Below, in pieces: positions 5,756-13,001 of a stretch of DNA of 20,691 nucleotides. The notes under the pieces were generated by a model that worked only from the letters and a program-made list of their open reading frames with translations, made no database searches and was not told the origin of the DNA. The position numbers and the translations under genes were made by a program. Numbering within the stretch: the stretch's first letter is position 1; each line of letters opens with the position of its first letter. The DNA comes from a virus: the IMG/VR virus record IMGVR_UViG_3300032267_001754, positions 1-20,691 of that record. One strand, given 5' to 3'.

Positions 5756-6970
5756 ATGTCAAAAAATCTATATCTTTACTATAGTGGTACAAGATTAAGC
5801 GTAGTACCCACAAAGGATATAGTTTTTACAATATCTCCCACAGGAAACATGTCTTTTGGTGGATCTCAAAATCAAGTTTCTGGAATATATAATAGTATAC
5901 TAGGTGGAAATTTTAATAAAATTTTTACTGGTACTATAAATTCTTTTATTGCTGCTGGATCAGGAAATTTATTATCAGGCAGAACAGAAAATTCAGCTAT
6001 ATTAGGTGGTTATAATAATTTAATATTAAATGCTAGTGGCTCAATAATAAACGCAGGAAATAATAATTATATTTCTGGAGGCGGATATAGTTACATAGGA
6101 GCAGGCACTGGTAATATGATTTTTGGGAGTGGTACAACTGGCGCTATATTATTTGGTATGCCACCAGCAGTAGTTTTTGGAGGTTCTTCTATTGGAGGCG
6201 GAAATGCAAATAGAATATCTGGATTTAATGCAATAATTGGAGGAGGTTGTAATAATTTTATACCAAGATATCCAGTAGGATACTTAACTTTAAATTTAGG
6301 AATTACAAATGTTAACTCAGTAATTTTAGGGGGTTCTGGAAATAGAGCGCTTTCTTTACAATCAAATGTTTTTGGAGGTGGAAATAATTCGGCAGGACAT
6401 CTTTATGCATCAGTCATGGGCGGATCAGGAAATTTCGCTCAAGGTTGTCAATCAACAATACAAGGTGGAGTTAATAATCAAACAGATGGAGCTACTAGCG
6501 CAATTGCAGCTGGACAAAATAATATGATAAGTGGAATAACCACTACTCAAAATAGTTTTATTGGCGCAGGAAAAAATAACATCATAAGAGGTTCCACGAA
6601 TACTACTATATTCGGTGGAAGTAATAATTCTGCAGCTGGGCTTGCATCTAATATTATGGGCGGAACAAACAATACAATAGATTCTTTTTATAGTTCTATT
6701 TTAGGAGGTTCGTTTAATTTTATAGATGGAAATAATTCATTTATAGCTGGTGGAGCAAGAAATACAGTTCTTGGAAATGTATCTGGTGTTTTTGCTATAG
6801 GATCTTTTATTACTGGAAAAAATAATGGTTCTACAATTTTAGCAGACGGAACAAACAGACCAAAAACATCTAACGCAGATCACTCTCTTAATATAAATTT
6901 TTGTAATGGTATATATTTAAAAGGTTCTGAAGCTTCATTTATTACAAATATAACTGGAACAATAGTGTAA
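5756..6970 (+). CDS. Type B fibre protein with beta-roll repeats (404 aa)
   Basis: The cap (MSKNLYLYYSGTRLSVV, then ISPTGNMSFGG) leads into a long, fairly regular run of S-x-(I/V)-x-GG-x-x-N repeats over about residues 35-355, such as SILGGNFNKIF, SAILGGYNNLIL and SNIMGGTNNTIDS. A segment FITGKNNGSTILADGTNR then leads to HSLNINFCNGIYLKGSE and the shared end NITGTIV. The DG-R-x-LT(V/L)DF-NGIY element recurs in four other type B proteins and probably caps the beta-roll. Longest protein of the array, with three Cys. It is coupled to the preceding type A gene and closes unit 2. Trimeric fibre shaft or adhesin by repeat pattern; no intramolecular chaperone domain (such as peptidase S74) is present. 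Confidence 0.82.
   Translation: MSKNLYLYYSGTRLSVVPTKDIVFTISPTGNMSFGGSQNQVSGIYNSILGGNFNKIFTGTINSFIAAGSGNLLSGRTENSAILGGYNNLILNASGSIINAGNNNYISGGGYSYIGAGTGNMIFGSGTTGAILFGMPPAVVFGGSSIGGGNANRISGFNAIIGGGCNNFIPRYPVGYLTLNLGITNVNSVILGGSGNRALSLQSNVFGGGNNSAGHLYASVMGGSGNFAQGCQSTIQGGVNNQTDGATSAIAAGQNNMISGITTTQNSFIGAGKNNIIRGSTNTTIFGGSNNSAAGLASNIMGGTNNTIDSFYSSILGGSFNFIDGNNSFIAGGARNTVLGNVSGVFAIGSFITGKNNGSTILADGTNRPKTSNADHSLNINFCNGIYLKGSEASFITNITGTIV
6965..6970 (+). promoter_or_regulatory. GTGTAA start-proximal motif, fibre unit 3
   Basis: AGTGTAATATTTTTT precedes ATG 6979 with 8 nt between; it also encodes the Val-stop of the preceding gene. Here it leads a type B rather than a type A gene. Confidence 0.5.
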
Positions 6971-6978
6971 TATTTTTT

Positions 6979-8154
6979 ATGCCATCAAATATTTTTTTAC
7001 TATCTAGCGGAGCAAATGGAAGATTAGATCCAGTTTCTGCAGACGGATTACTATTTTTAATTAATCCTACAGGAAATACAGCTTTGGGAGGTGCCACTAA
7101 TATAATTTCTGGATGTAACAACAGTATATTAGGTGGTGAAAAGAATTTAATAATAAATAAATCTAAATCTAGTTTTATTGGTGGAGGAAGTGGAAATATA
7201 ATATATACTGGATTAAATTCTTATATTTTAGCAGGAACAAGTAATAATATAATTTCTGGTTGTAACTCTGCAGTCAGCGCAGGTTTTTGCAACTCTATAT
7301 CTGGAAATAATTCTTTAATAGGAGGTGGTACAGGAAATCTTATAAGATCAAATGGTTCTTCTATTGGAGGTGGAAATGCAAATATAACATCTGGATGTAA
7401 TAGTTTTATTGGCGGAGGTTGTGGAAATATGATTGGCACAGGAGCATTGAATAGTATAATTGGAGGAGGATTTGTTAATAGTGCCCTTGGATGTCAAGCA
7501 ACGGTTGGTGGTGGACGTAATAATAGAGCTTGTAGTTGTTTTTCTACAGTAGGAGGAGGTATAGGAAATGCTGCAGTTAGTTGTCAATCTGTTATAGGTG
7601 GAGGTGGTTTTAACTTGGCTGTAGGAGCTGCAGCTGCAATAGTAGGAGGCTGTACAAATTCAATAAGTTATGGTAATTATTCAAATACAGGTAATCTAAC
7701 CGTTCAACAACTTGACGATTTATTTGCAAATAATTTTCTTGGGGCAGGGATGTTTAACTCTATAAACGTAGCTGCTAATTCAATTTTAGGAGCAGGATGT
7801 TCGAATAGAATTACTTGTTCAAGTAATTCAAGTTTATTAGGAGGGACTTGTAATTGTGTAGTAAGTGGAGATTATTCATCTATTCTTGTAGGACATTTTA
7901 ATAAAAATTCTGGGTCATATAGTACAATATTAGGCGGAATTAATAACATGGTTAATCTTAATGTATCTGGAGCATTTGTTGTAGGATCGAATACAAGAGC
8001 ATACCACAGAGGTTCTTTAATTTTAGCAGATGGTGGATCTAGAACAAAATCAACTGAAAAAGAGCATGCTTTAACTGTAGATTTTGAAAATGGAATATAT
8101 TTTGACGGAATAGAATCAAATTTATCAATTAATTTAACTGGCACATTAATATAA
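6979..8154 (+). CDS. Type B fibre protein, Cys-rich beta-roll (391 aa)
   Basis: The cap MPSNIFLLSSGANGRLDPV is nearly the same as that of the gene at 10451. Beta-roll repeats fill about residues 35-320, interrupted near residues 232-260 by an insertion (NYSNTGNLTVQQLDDLFANN). Fourteen cysteines lie in the repeats, mostly in two places: after the turn (SGCNS, LGCQA) and in the GGG-C-x-N position (GGGCGN, GGTCNC). The closing element is ILADGGSRTKS...HALTVDFENGIYF and the end is LSINLTGTLI, with Ile instead of the usual Val; correspondingly the GTGTAA motif is lost at its stop. It is followed after 3 nt, in the same frame, by a type A gene, reversing the usual A-B order. Confidence 0.82.
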   Translation: MPSNIFLLSSGANGRLDPVSADGLLFLINPTGNTALGGATNIISGCNNSILGGEKNLIINKSKSSFIGGGSGNIIYTGLNSYILAGTSNNIISGCNSAVSAGFCNSISGNNSLIGGGTGNLIRSNGSSIGGGNANITSGCNSFIGGGCGNMIGTGALNSIIGGGFVNSALGCQATVGGGRNNRACSCFSTVGGGIGNAAVSCQSVIGGGGFNLAVGAAAAIVGGCTNSISYGNYSNTGNLTVQQLDDLFANNFLGAGMFNSINVAANSILGAGCSNRITCSSNSSLLGGTCNCVVSGDYSSILVGHFNKNSGSYSTILGGINNMVNLNVSGAFVVGSNTRAYHRGSLILADGGSRTKSTEKEHALTVDFENGIYFDGIESNLSINLTGTLI

Positions 8155-8157
8155 TAT

Positions 8158-8424
8158 ATGAAAACTTTTGGTGGATTAAAAATTTTCACTCCTCAAAATA
8201 TTAATACTGGTGAATTAGATATACAATATATAAAATTATCTGGAAATAATAGTACAGCAAATTTTAATGCAGGGATAAGAATTGCTGGTAGAGAAGTTCC
8301 ACCATATCAAGATTATCCAGGAAATTCTGGAGATATTGCGTGGGACCTTTCACATCTATATATTTGCTTGAGTGGCGATGGAACAACTGGGCTTTGGAGC
8401 AGGTTAAGTTTAGAAGATTTTTAA
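8158..8424 (+). CDS. Type A fibre module protein, divergent cap (88 aa)
   Basis: The cap has drifted (MKTFGGLKIFTPQ, INTGELDIQY) while the middle and tail stay close to the 5477 protein (REVPPYQDYPGNSGDIAW, LYICLSGDGTTGLWSRLSLEDF). The start lies 3 nt after the previous stop with neither a GTGTAA motif nor a Shine-Dalgarno sequence, so translation probably depends on ribosomes finishing the upstream gene. It is the only type A gene placed after, rather than before, its type B partner. Confidence 0.78.
   Translation: MKTFGGLKIFTPQNINTGELDIQYIKLSGNNSTANFNAGIRIAGREVPPYQDYPGNSGDIAWDLSHLYICLSGDGTTGLWSRLSLEDF
8296..8343 (+). repeat. 48-nt direct repeat, copy 2 (type A module)
   Basis: Partner of 5615-5662, with 44 of 48 positions identical and only silent differences. 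Confidence 0.8.
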
Positions 8425-8450
8425 TATATTAATAGTGTAAATATATTAAT
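8423..8450 (+). repeat. 11-nt direct repeats around a GTGTAA motif
   Basis: AATATATTAAT occurs at 8423-8433 and 8440-8450, with AGTGTA between. This is the longest gap inside the fibre block (26 nt), and the second copy ends right before ATG 8451. Confidence 0.6.
8435..8440 (+). promoter_or_regulatory. GTGTAA start-proximal motif, fibre unit 4
   Basis: AGTGTAAATATATTAAT precedes ATG 8451 (10 nt between). It is non-coding: the upstream gene stopped at 8424, and the gap appears to have supplied the motif that the upstream coding end lacks. Confidence 0.55.
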
Positions 8451-8729
8451 ATGCGTACTTTTAATGGTTTAGAAATATTTACCGAACAATTGACTAATAC
8501 TGGTCAATTAGATTTAAGATACGCAAGAGTAACAGGTAATACATCAGAAATTAATCTAAATGCAGGGGTTCGTCTTGGTGCAGGTAATCCACCAACTGGA
8601 ATTTATTCTCCTGGGTATAGTGGCCAAATAGCCTGGGATAATCAATTCATGTATATCTGTTCTAGTGGGAATGGTATAGAAGGAAATTGGTTTGCTATAC
8701 CAGTATATATAAATTGGACTAAGGTATAA
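8451..8729 (+). CDS. Type A fibre module protein (92 aa)
   Basis: It has the standard cap (MRTFNGLEIFT, EQLTNTGQLDLRY) and a tail SGQIAWDNQFMYICSSGNG ending in NWTKV. The middle (GAGNPPTGIYSPGYSGQ) resembles that of the 4175 protein (SPTGEYSPGISGQ) more than those at 5477/8158, so two subtypes of middle exist. The next gene starts 4 nt after the stop, with AAGG 9 nt before its ATG. Confidence 0.8.
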   Translation: MRTFNGLEIFTEQLTNTGQLDLRYARVTGNTSEINLNAGVRLGAGNPPTGIYSPGYSGQIAWDNQFMYICSSGNGIEGNWFAIPVYINWTKV

Positions 8730-8733
8730 ATTT

Positions 8734-9555
8734 ATGGCAACAGACTTAACTAAAATATATCTTATTAAAATTGATGATAGTGGACGAAAAAGCGAAGTCA
8801 AGGCGAGTGAAATTAATTTATTAATTGGCAGTTCTGGTTCAGTTAATTTTGGAATTAATTCTTATGTATCTGGTCGTTCAGCTGCAGTAGTAGGAGGGCT
8901 ATGTAATACGGCATCTGGAGATTGGTCTTCAGTTTTTGGAGGAGCGCTTAATTCAACTTTATCTAGTTATTCTTCTATCGTGGGTGGTTCATACAACTGT
9001 ACTATTGGTGCATATTCTACAATTATTGGCGGTGCATTTAATTGCACTTCAGGAATATATTCTTTAATTGGCGCAGGATATGAAAATTTTGTAGATGGAA
9101 ATGGCGCTGTAATTGGTGGTGGCAATTGTAACTATGTAACTTGTCAAGGAGGTTTTGTTGGAGGCGGCAGACTAAATTGCGTTCAGAATCGTTATGCAGT
9201 TATTGGTGGTGGACAATATAACTGCGCAATTGGTATGTATTCTGAAGCTTTAGGAGGATGCAATAATATAGCAAGTGGTCTATATTCTTTTATTGGTGGT
9301 GGAGAAAAAAATACTGCATTTTCAAACTATTCTTCTATTTTAGCGGGCAGATGTAATTATATAAGTATTTCAGATAGCGGTGCGACAATTCTGAGCGATG
9401 GTCAAGCTCGTCGGCATAATTCTTCTGGTCCTCATACTCTAACATTAGATTTTGCCAGTGGAGTTTATATAAGTGGAGGACTTTATTTAAATGGCAATCA
9501 ATTGCTAATATCAGTAGCTGGATCCGTTTATTCTCCAACAGTAACAGCAGGATAA
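8734..9555 (+). CDS. Type B fibre protein, Cys-rich beta-roll (273 aa)
   Basis: The cap (MATDLTKIYLIKIDDSGRK, IGSSGSVNFG) precedes the most regular repeats of the array, about 14-16 residues long, over residues 45-205 (SVFGGALNSTLSSYS, SIVGGSYNCTIGAYS, TIIGGAFNCTSGIYS). Nine Cys lie here, several at the same N-C position of successive repeats (YNC, FNC, LNC, YNC), which would stack them along the roll. The closing element ILSDGQARRHNSS...LTLDFASGVYI is encoded by a 41-nt stretch identical to one in the 10451 gene. Unlike other type B proteins it ends differently (QLLISVAGSVYSPTVTAG) and is followed by a third gene in the unit, suggesting the C-terminal part has been replaced or split. Confidence 0.82.
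   Translation: MATDLTKIYLIKIDDSGRKSEVKASEINLLIGSSGSVNFGINSYVSGRSAAVVGGLCNTASGDWSSVFGGALNSTLSSYSSIVGGSYNCTIGAYSTIIGGAFNCTSGIYSLIGAGYENFVDGNGAVIGGGNCNYVTCQGGFVGGGRLNCVQNRYAVIGGGQYNCAIGMYSEALGGCNNIASGLYSFIGGGEKNTAFSNYSSILAGRCNYISISDSGATILSDGQARRHNSSGPHTLTLDFASGVYISGGLYLNGNQLLISVAGSVYSPTVTAG
9415..9455 (+). repeat. 41-nt exact direct repeat, copy 1
   Basis: CATAATTCTTCTGGTCC... to ...TTAGATTTTGC is identical to 11408-11448. It encodes HNSSGPHTLTLDFA in both type B proteins. Identity at synonymous positions indicates recent duplication or gene conversion. Confidence 0.85.
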
Positions 9556-9559
9556 TTTT

Positions 9560-10168
9560 ATGCCAGATATCTCATTAATAACAGGAAATTTAACAGTACT
9601 TGGAACCACAACTCTAAGTGGAACAGCGTTTTTACCTTCTGGATATACAAATAATGCTTTTGTACCATCCACGCCAATACAAAGATATTTATTATCTAAT
9701 GGAACAGAATCTACAGTTCCATTTGGTGCGGGTGGAGTTTACGCTACTGGGTTTAAATTTAGTTTTAATTTTTCAAGCCAAGCAGATTTAAATCGTCATA
9801 TAAATACACAAAATTGGTATATAGTAACAGGAACAACTCTGAATGGAAGAGTTCAAGGGAATAACACCACTCAAATAAATAAAACTGGAGTAATAATACC
9901 ATTTCCAAATCCAGCGCCTGCTAGTTTTTTTAGTCAGGCACGGTTAACAAATTATACAATTGACGAAAGATTTAATCATATAGAGCAAAGTGGAGTTTTC
10001 GCTTTACAATCTGAACAAAAAATAGGTTTTGGTACATTTGATCCACAAGAAAAAGTTCACATAGCTGGTGGGAATTTAAAAGTGGATAATACAGGATTTT
10101 TCAATAATATTATAATCAATCCAACTGATTCTAATTTCTTGTTAAATACAACTGGTATATTGGTGTAA
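9560..10168 (+). CDS. Fibre protein without GGG repeats (202 aa)
   Basis: The N-terminus (SLITGNLTVLGTTTLSGTAFLPSG) is of the kind that joins fibre domains. A middle of unknown fold (residues 50-145) follows. Near residue 155 comes IGFGTFDPQEKVHIAGGNLKVDNTG, the GIGT-P-EKLHV-G motif common in phage tail spikes and trimeric adhesins, often just before a chaperone domain, though no chaperone follows here. The end, INPTDSNFLLNTTGILV, is the shared type B end. It follows the 8734 gene after 4 nt with AGGA 7 nt before the ATG. Read together, the 8734 and 9560 products look like one longer type B fibre divided in two genes. Confidence 0.78.
   Translation: MPDISLITGNLTVLGTTTLSGTAFLPSGYTNNAFVPSTPIQRYLLSNGTESTVPFGAGGVYATGFKFSFNFSSQADLNRHINTQNWYIVTGTTLNGRVQGNNTTQINKTGVIIPFPNPAPASFFSQARLTNYTIDERFNHIEQSGVFALQSEQKIGFGTFDPQEKVHIAGGNLKVDNTGFFNNIIINPTDSNFLLNTTGILV
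10163..10168 (+). promoter_or_regulatory. GTGTAA start-proximal motif, fibre unit 5
   Basis: GGTGTAAATATATGGT precedes ATG 10178 (9 nt between), overlapping the Val-stop of the upstream gene. An out-of-frame ATG at 10173 lies between motif and start. Confidence 0.5.
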
Positions 10169-10177
10169 ATATATGGT

Positions 10178-10447
10178 ATGCGTACATTTAATGGGCTTGA
10201 AATATTTACTGAACAGCTAACTAATACTGGTCAATTAGACCTTAGATACCCTAGAATTACTGGAAATGTATCATTAGTAAATCTTAATGCAGGAGTTAGA
10301 ATTGGGTCTAGCTCTGTTCCAGCCTCTCAAAATTCTATAGGATATTCTGGACAATTAGCTTGGAACCAAAGTCATTTATATATTTGCTTAAGTGGAAATG
10401 GGGTATCTAATGGTCTTTGGGCAAGAATTTCTTTGGAGAATTTTTAA
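10178..10447 (+). CDS. Type A fibre module protein (89 aa)
   Basis: It has the standard cap (MRTFNGLEIFT, EQLTNTGQLDLRY, PRITGN) and a tail SGQLAWNQSHLYICLSGNG ending in LWARISLENF. Its tail is closest to those of the 5477 and 8158 proteins and its middle (VRIGSSSVPASQNSIGYSGQ) is its own. The next gene starts 3 nt after the stop; GGAG lies about 13 nt before that ATG. Confidence 0.8.
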   Translation: MRTFNGLEIFTEQLTNTGQLDLRYPRITGNVSLVNLNAGVRIGSSSVPASQNSIGYSGQLAWNQSHLYICLSGNGVSNGLWARISLENF

Positions 10448-10450
10448 TTT

Positions 10451-11515
10451 ATGCCTAGTTTATATAATATATTTCTTCTTTCCAGTGGAGCTAACGGAAG
10501 ATTAGATCCAGTTCCAGCTAGTCAATTTAATTTAGTCTCAAATGATGCTGGAAGTGTTATTCTTGGTAGCACTACAAATAAAATATGTGGAGATAATAGC
10601 AGTATTTTAGCTGGACAAAATAATCTTATTACTGGTATAACCACTCCTGGAGCAGAAATACTTGGTTCAAATTTAATTGGTGGTGGATCTAATAATTGTC
10701 TTTTTTTAAATGGATCAGCAGTTCTAGGTTCTACTTGGACTTGTTTGAGTGGAATAAATTCAACAATAATAGCTTCGACTTTTACTATAGTAAAAGGAAA
10801 TAATTCATTATCTGTTGGAAATGGTAATACTATATGTGGAGATGCAGATTCAATTTTAGGTGGTACAAGTAATTTTATAAAAGGTAGAGTATCATCTATA
10901 ATGGGTGGAAATGCAAATTGCATAGTTAGCTGCTGTAATTCAATAATAGGTGGTGGATATTTTAACAAAATAGCTTCAGCATGTTTTGGATTTCTTGGTG
11001 GAGGAGGTGGAAATTATGTGGGAGGAATAGGTGGAGTTTTAGGTGGCGGAGACGGAAATTGCTCTTTATGTATTTTAAGTTTTGTAGGAGGCGGAAAACA
11101 AAATCTAGAATCTGCTTGTTATTCAGTAATTGGTGGTGGACAAAATAATCAAACTGGACCTGGAACAGGGACTCATACCTTTGAGAGCTATCAAGTCGTA
11201 GCTGGTGGAAACTATAATAGAGCTATTTGGGCAGGTTCTTTTGTAGGAGGAGGATTTGGTAATCATGCTTCAGGATGTTATTCTTCTGTGCTTGGTGGAA
11301 GAAATAACTGCATTTCTGCAAATGCTAATGATAGCTTTATTATTGGTAAAAATGGCAATTTAACTCATAATGGAGCAGGTTTAATAACTGATGGTCAAGA
11401 TAGAGTTCATAATTCTTCTGGTCCTCATACTCTAACATTAGATTTTGCTAGTGGTGTTTTTATTAATCCAGTTGATTCTAATTTTTCATTAAATATAACA
11501 GGATCATTAGTGTAA
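10451..11515 (+). CDS. Type B fibre protein, Cys-rich beta-roll (354 aa)
   Basis: The cap (MPSLYNIFLLSSGANGRLDPV) is shared with the 6979 protein, down to similar DNA. Repeats over about residues 30-300 have the S-x-(I/V)-x-GGG-x-x-N pattern, with a break near residues 235-250 (GPGTGTHTFESYQ). Thirteen Cys are present, including a CC pair (IVSCCNS). The closing element LITDGQDRVHNSS...LTLDFASGVFI contains the 41-nt exact repeat shared with 8734, and the end is NPVDSNFSLNITGSLV. The mosaic of one gene's head and another's closing element shows reassortment of parts within the array. Confidence 0.82.
   Translation: MPSLYNIFLLSSGANGRLDPVPASQFNLVSNDAGSVILGSTTNKICGDNSSILAGQNNLITGITTPGAEILGSNLIGGGSNNCLFLNGSAVLGSTWTCLSGINSTIIASTFTIVKGNNSLSVGNGNTICGDADSILGGTSNFIKGRVSSIMGGNANCIVSCCNSIIGGGYFNKIASACFGFLGGGGGNYVGGIGGVLGGGDGNCSLCILSFVGGGKQNLESACYSVIGGGQNNQTGPGTGTHTFESYQVVAGGNYNRAIWAGSFVGGGFGNHASGCYSSVLGGRNNCISANANDSFIIGKNGNLTHNGAGLITDGQDRVHNSSGPHTLTLDFASGVFINPVDSNFSLNITGSLV
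11408..11448 (+). repeat. 41-nt exact direct repeat, copy 2
   Basis: Identical to 9415-9455; it lies in the closing element of the type B gene of unit 5, about 2 kb from the first copy in the same orientation, so recombination between copies would delete the genes between them. Confidence 0.85.
11510..11515 (+). promoter_or_regulatory. GTGTAA start-proximal motif, fibre unit 6
   Basis: AGTGTAATTATTTTAA precedes ATG 11525 (9 nt between), overlapping the Val-stop of the upstream gene. Confidence 0.5.
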
Positions 11516-11524
11516 TTATTTTAA

Positions 11525-11962
11525 ATGCGTACATTTAACGGATTTCAAATTTTTACAGACCAACTAACTAATTCTGGTCAATTAGACTTAAGGTATCCTC
11601 GTATAACTGGAAATGATCAAGGCGCCAATTTAATATTCGGTGATAATATTCAATCTAATTACAATTTCTATTCAGACACAAATTTCAACGTAACTAATTA
11701 TATAAATATATTTTATTGCACTGGAACAAATGGTTCTTATATAGCTTCTTTACCTAATATCACTGATAAAAAAATGATTATTATAAAAAATTTAAAATCC
11801 ACAAATCCATTAATTATAACTGGATACAATACTAATCAAATTTTTGACAGCTCAGACTCTACCCTAGCGCTTCCTGCTCCAGCTTCAATTGCTTTGGTAG
11901 GTGTAATCAATAACAATTATACTGGATGGGTATGTTTAAAATCTACAGCAGGGATTTCATAA
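11525..11962 (+). CDS. Hybrid fibre protein: type A cap plus a different C-terminal beta domain (145 aa)
   Basis: The cap (MRTFNGFQIFT, DQLTNSGQLDLRY, PRITGN) is type A, but from about residue 35 the protein changes to a beta domain with FYCTGTNGSYIASLPNITDKK, MIIIKNLKSTNPLIITGY, NQIFDSSDSTLALPAPASI and a W near the end. This resembles the small C-terminal domain of many phage fibres in which a Leu-Pro segment, an I-I-K-N strand and a Q/N-I-D/F-D strand follow each other. The next start is 1 nt after the stop (AGGG 11 nt before it). The shared cap with a different end indicates that the caps are a common attachment part and the ends are exchangeable. Confidence 0.78.
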   Translation: MRTFNGFQIFTDQLTNSGQLDLRYPRITGNDQGANLIFGDNIQSNYNFYSDTNFNVTNYINIFYCTGTNGSYIASLPNITDKKMIIIKNLKSTNPLIITGYNTNQIFDSSDSTLALPAPASIALVGVINNNYTGWVCLKSTAGIS

Positions 11963-11963
11963 T

Positions 11964-12998
11964 ATGGCAACATTAAATACAATATATTATCTAAATTCTG
12001 GAAAACAATTATATGTAAATAATGATACAAATCAATTTGTTATTTCTGGTTATCAACTCAGTCTAGATCCTAATTTAAATGCAAATATTTCATTAGTAAA
12101 TCCTCCAAATTTACCAGATTCATTAGGACAAAAAGGAACAATTACATTTGATAAAAATCATGTTTATTATTGTTACGCAGATAATAATTGGTCAAGAGCA
12201 AGATTAGCTGGATGGACAGTAGATTCTACAGTATCTCCAATTGGTATTACAAATCCAAATAATTGGTGGTATTTTACATTAAATTCAGATCCAGTATTTG
12301 GAAATGATTATTTTTTTAGTAATGGAAATGTTACATTTAACTCAAGTGGAGTAAATACAAGTGGAACAAATAATAATGGACTATTTTGCTATAAAACGCT
12401 AGCTATTCCTGGTTGGTCAAAAGCCATGATGTACTATGGACAACCAGAAGGTCTTTATCCTAATAGATTTTCTACAAGTTTCGAAACAAAAAGAGTTAAT
12501 TCTAGTGGATTTTTATTAGGTTCAAAATATGGTCAACTTAATTTTCATTTTGAATTTAGTGGAAATTATTTAGTCTTTAATATGCCAAAGAGTGCTGGTG
12601 GTGGTAATCCAGTCACTGGACAATGGCATAAAATTCCATCTATTTCACAATTTAATAATAGTAGCTATTATCAAGTTGTAGCTACGTTTGATCCAAGAAA
12701 TGATTCTCTTGCTAAATTTTACGTTAATGGAGTTTTACAAGGAAGTGCAAATTATCATTATACTACAGTATCTTTATATAATGGTGGATTTTCATTTAAT
12801 ACAATTCCTCAAGCACAAGGTTTTGGAATTGGAGGAACTCCTCTTGGAAATATAAACGGTGCTCAACCTAATACTTTAACAGAAAATAATAAAGTAATTG
12901 TTAGAAATTTAGGATTTTGGTATGAATACGCTTTAAATCAAACAGAAATTACAGCTCTATATAATGGAGGCACTTTTAGAAAATATCCATTTGCATAA
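11964..12998 (+). CDS. Fibre protein with LamG/concanavalin-like domain (344 aa)
   Basis: Three parts can be read. Residues 1-45 are a type B cap (IYYLNSGKQLYVNNDTNQFVI). Residues 55-83 repeat the type A tail (GTITFDKNHVYYCYADNNWSRARLAGW). From about residue 95 to the end is a laminin-G/concanavalin A-like jelly roll, recognised by YYQVVATFDPRNDSLAKFYVNG, a later VRNLGFWYEYALNQTEI strand and a final LYNGGTFRKYP. Such domains bind carbohydrates in many adhesins, so this is the best candidate in the window for direct contact with host surface glycans. It has no GTGTAA motif of its own and is translated from the upstream gene's message, 1 nt after its stop. Confidence 0.85.
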   Translation: MATLNTIYYLNSGKQLYVNNDTNQFVISGYQLSLDPNLNANISLVNPPNLPDSLGQKGTITFDKNHVYYCYADNNWSRARLAGWTVDSTVSPIGITNPNNWWYFTLNSDPVFGNDYFFSNGNVTFNSSGVNTSGTNNNGLFCYKTLAIPGWSKAMMYYGQPEGLYPNRFSTSFETKRVNSSGFLLGSKYGQLNFHFEFSGNYLVFNMPKSAGGGNPVTGQWHKIPSISQFNNSSYYQVVATFDPRNDSLAKFYVNGVLQGSANYHYTTVSLYNGGFSFNTIPQAQGFGIGGTPLGNINGAQPNTLTENNKVIVRNLGFWYEYALNQTEITALYNGGTFRKYPFA

Positions 12999-13001
12999 TA
13001 T

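Noticed and set aside
9560-10168. Peptidase S74 intramolecular chaperone after the GFGT-P-EKVHI motif
   Set aside because: The protein ends about 45 residues after the motif, and no S74-like SDxRxK sequence follows here or in the next genes.
4461-11515. Diversity-generating retroelement acting on the repeats
   Set aside because: No reverse transcriptase and no template/variable repeat pair with A-specific changes was seen in the window.
4461-11515. CRISPR or tandem DNA repeats
   Set aside because: The repetition is at protein level (beta-roll repeats) with degenerate codons and variable spacing, without constant repeats and unique spacers.
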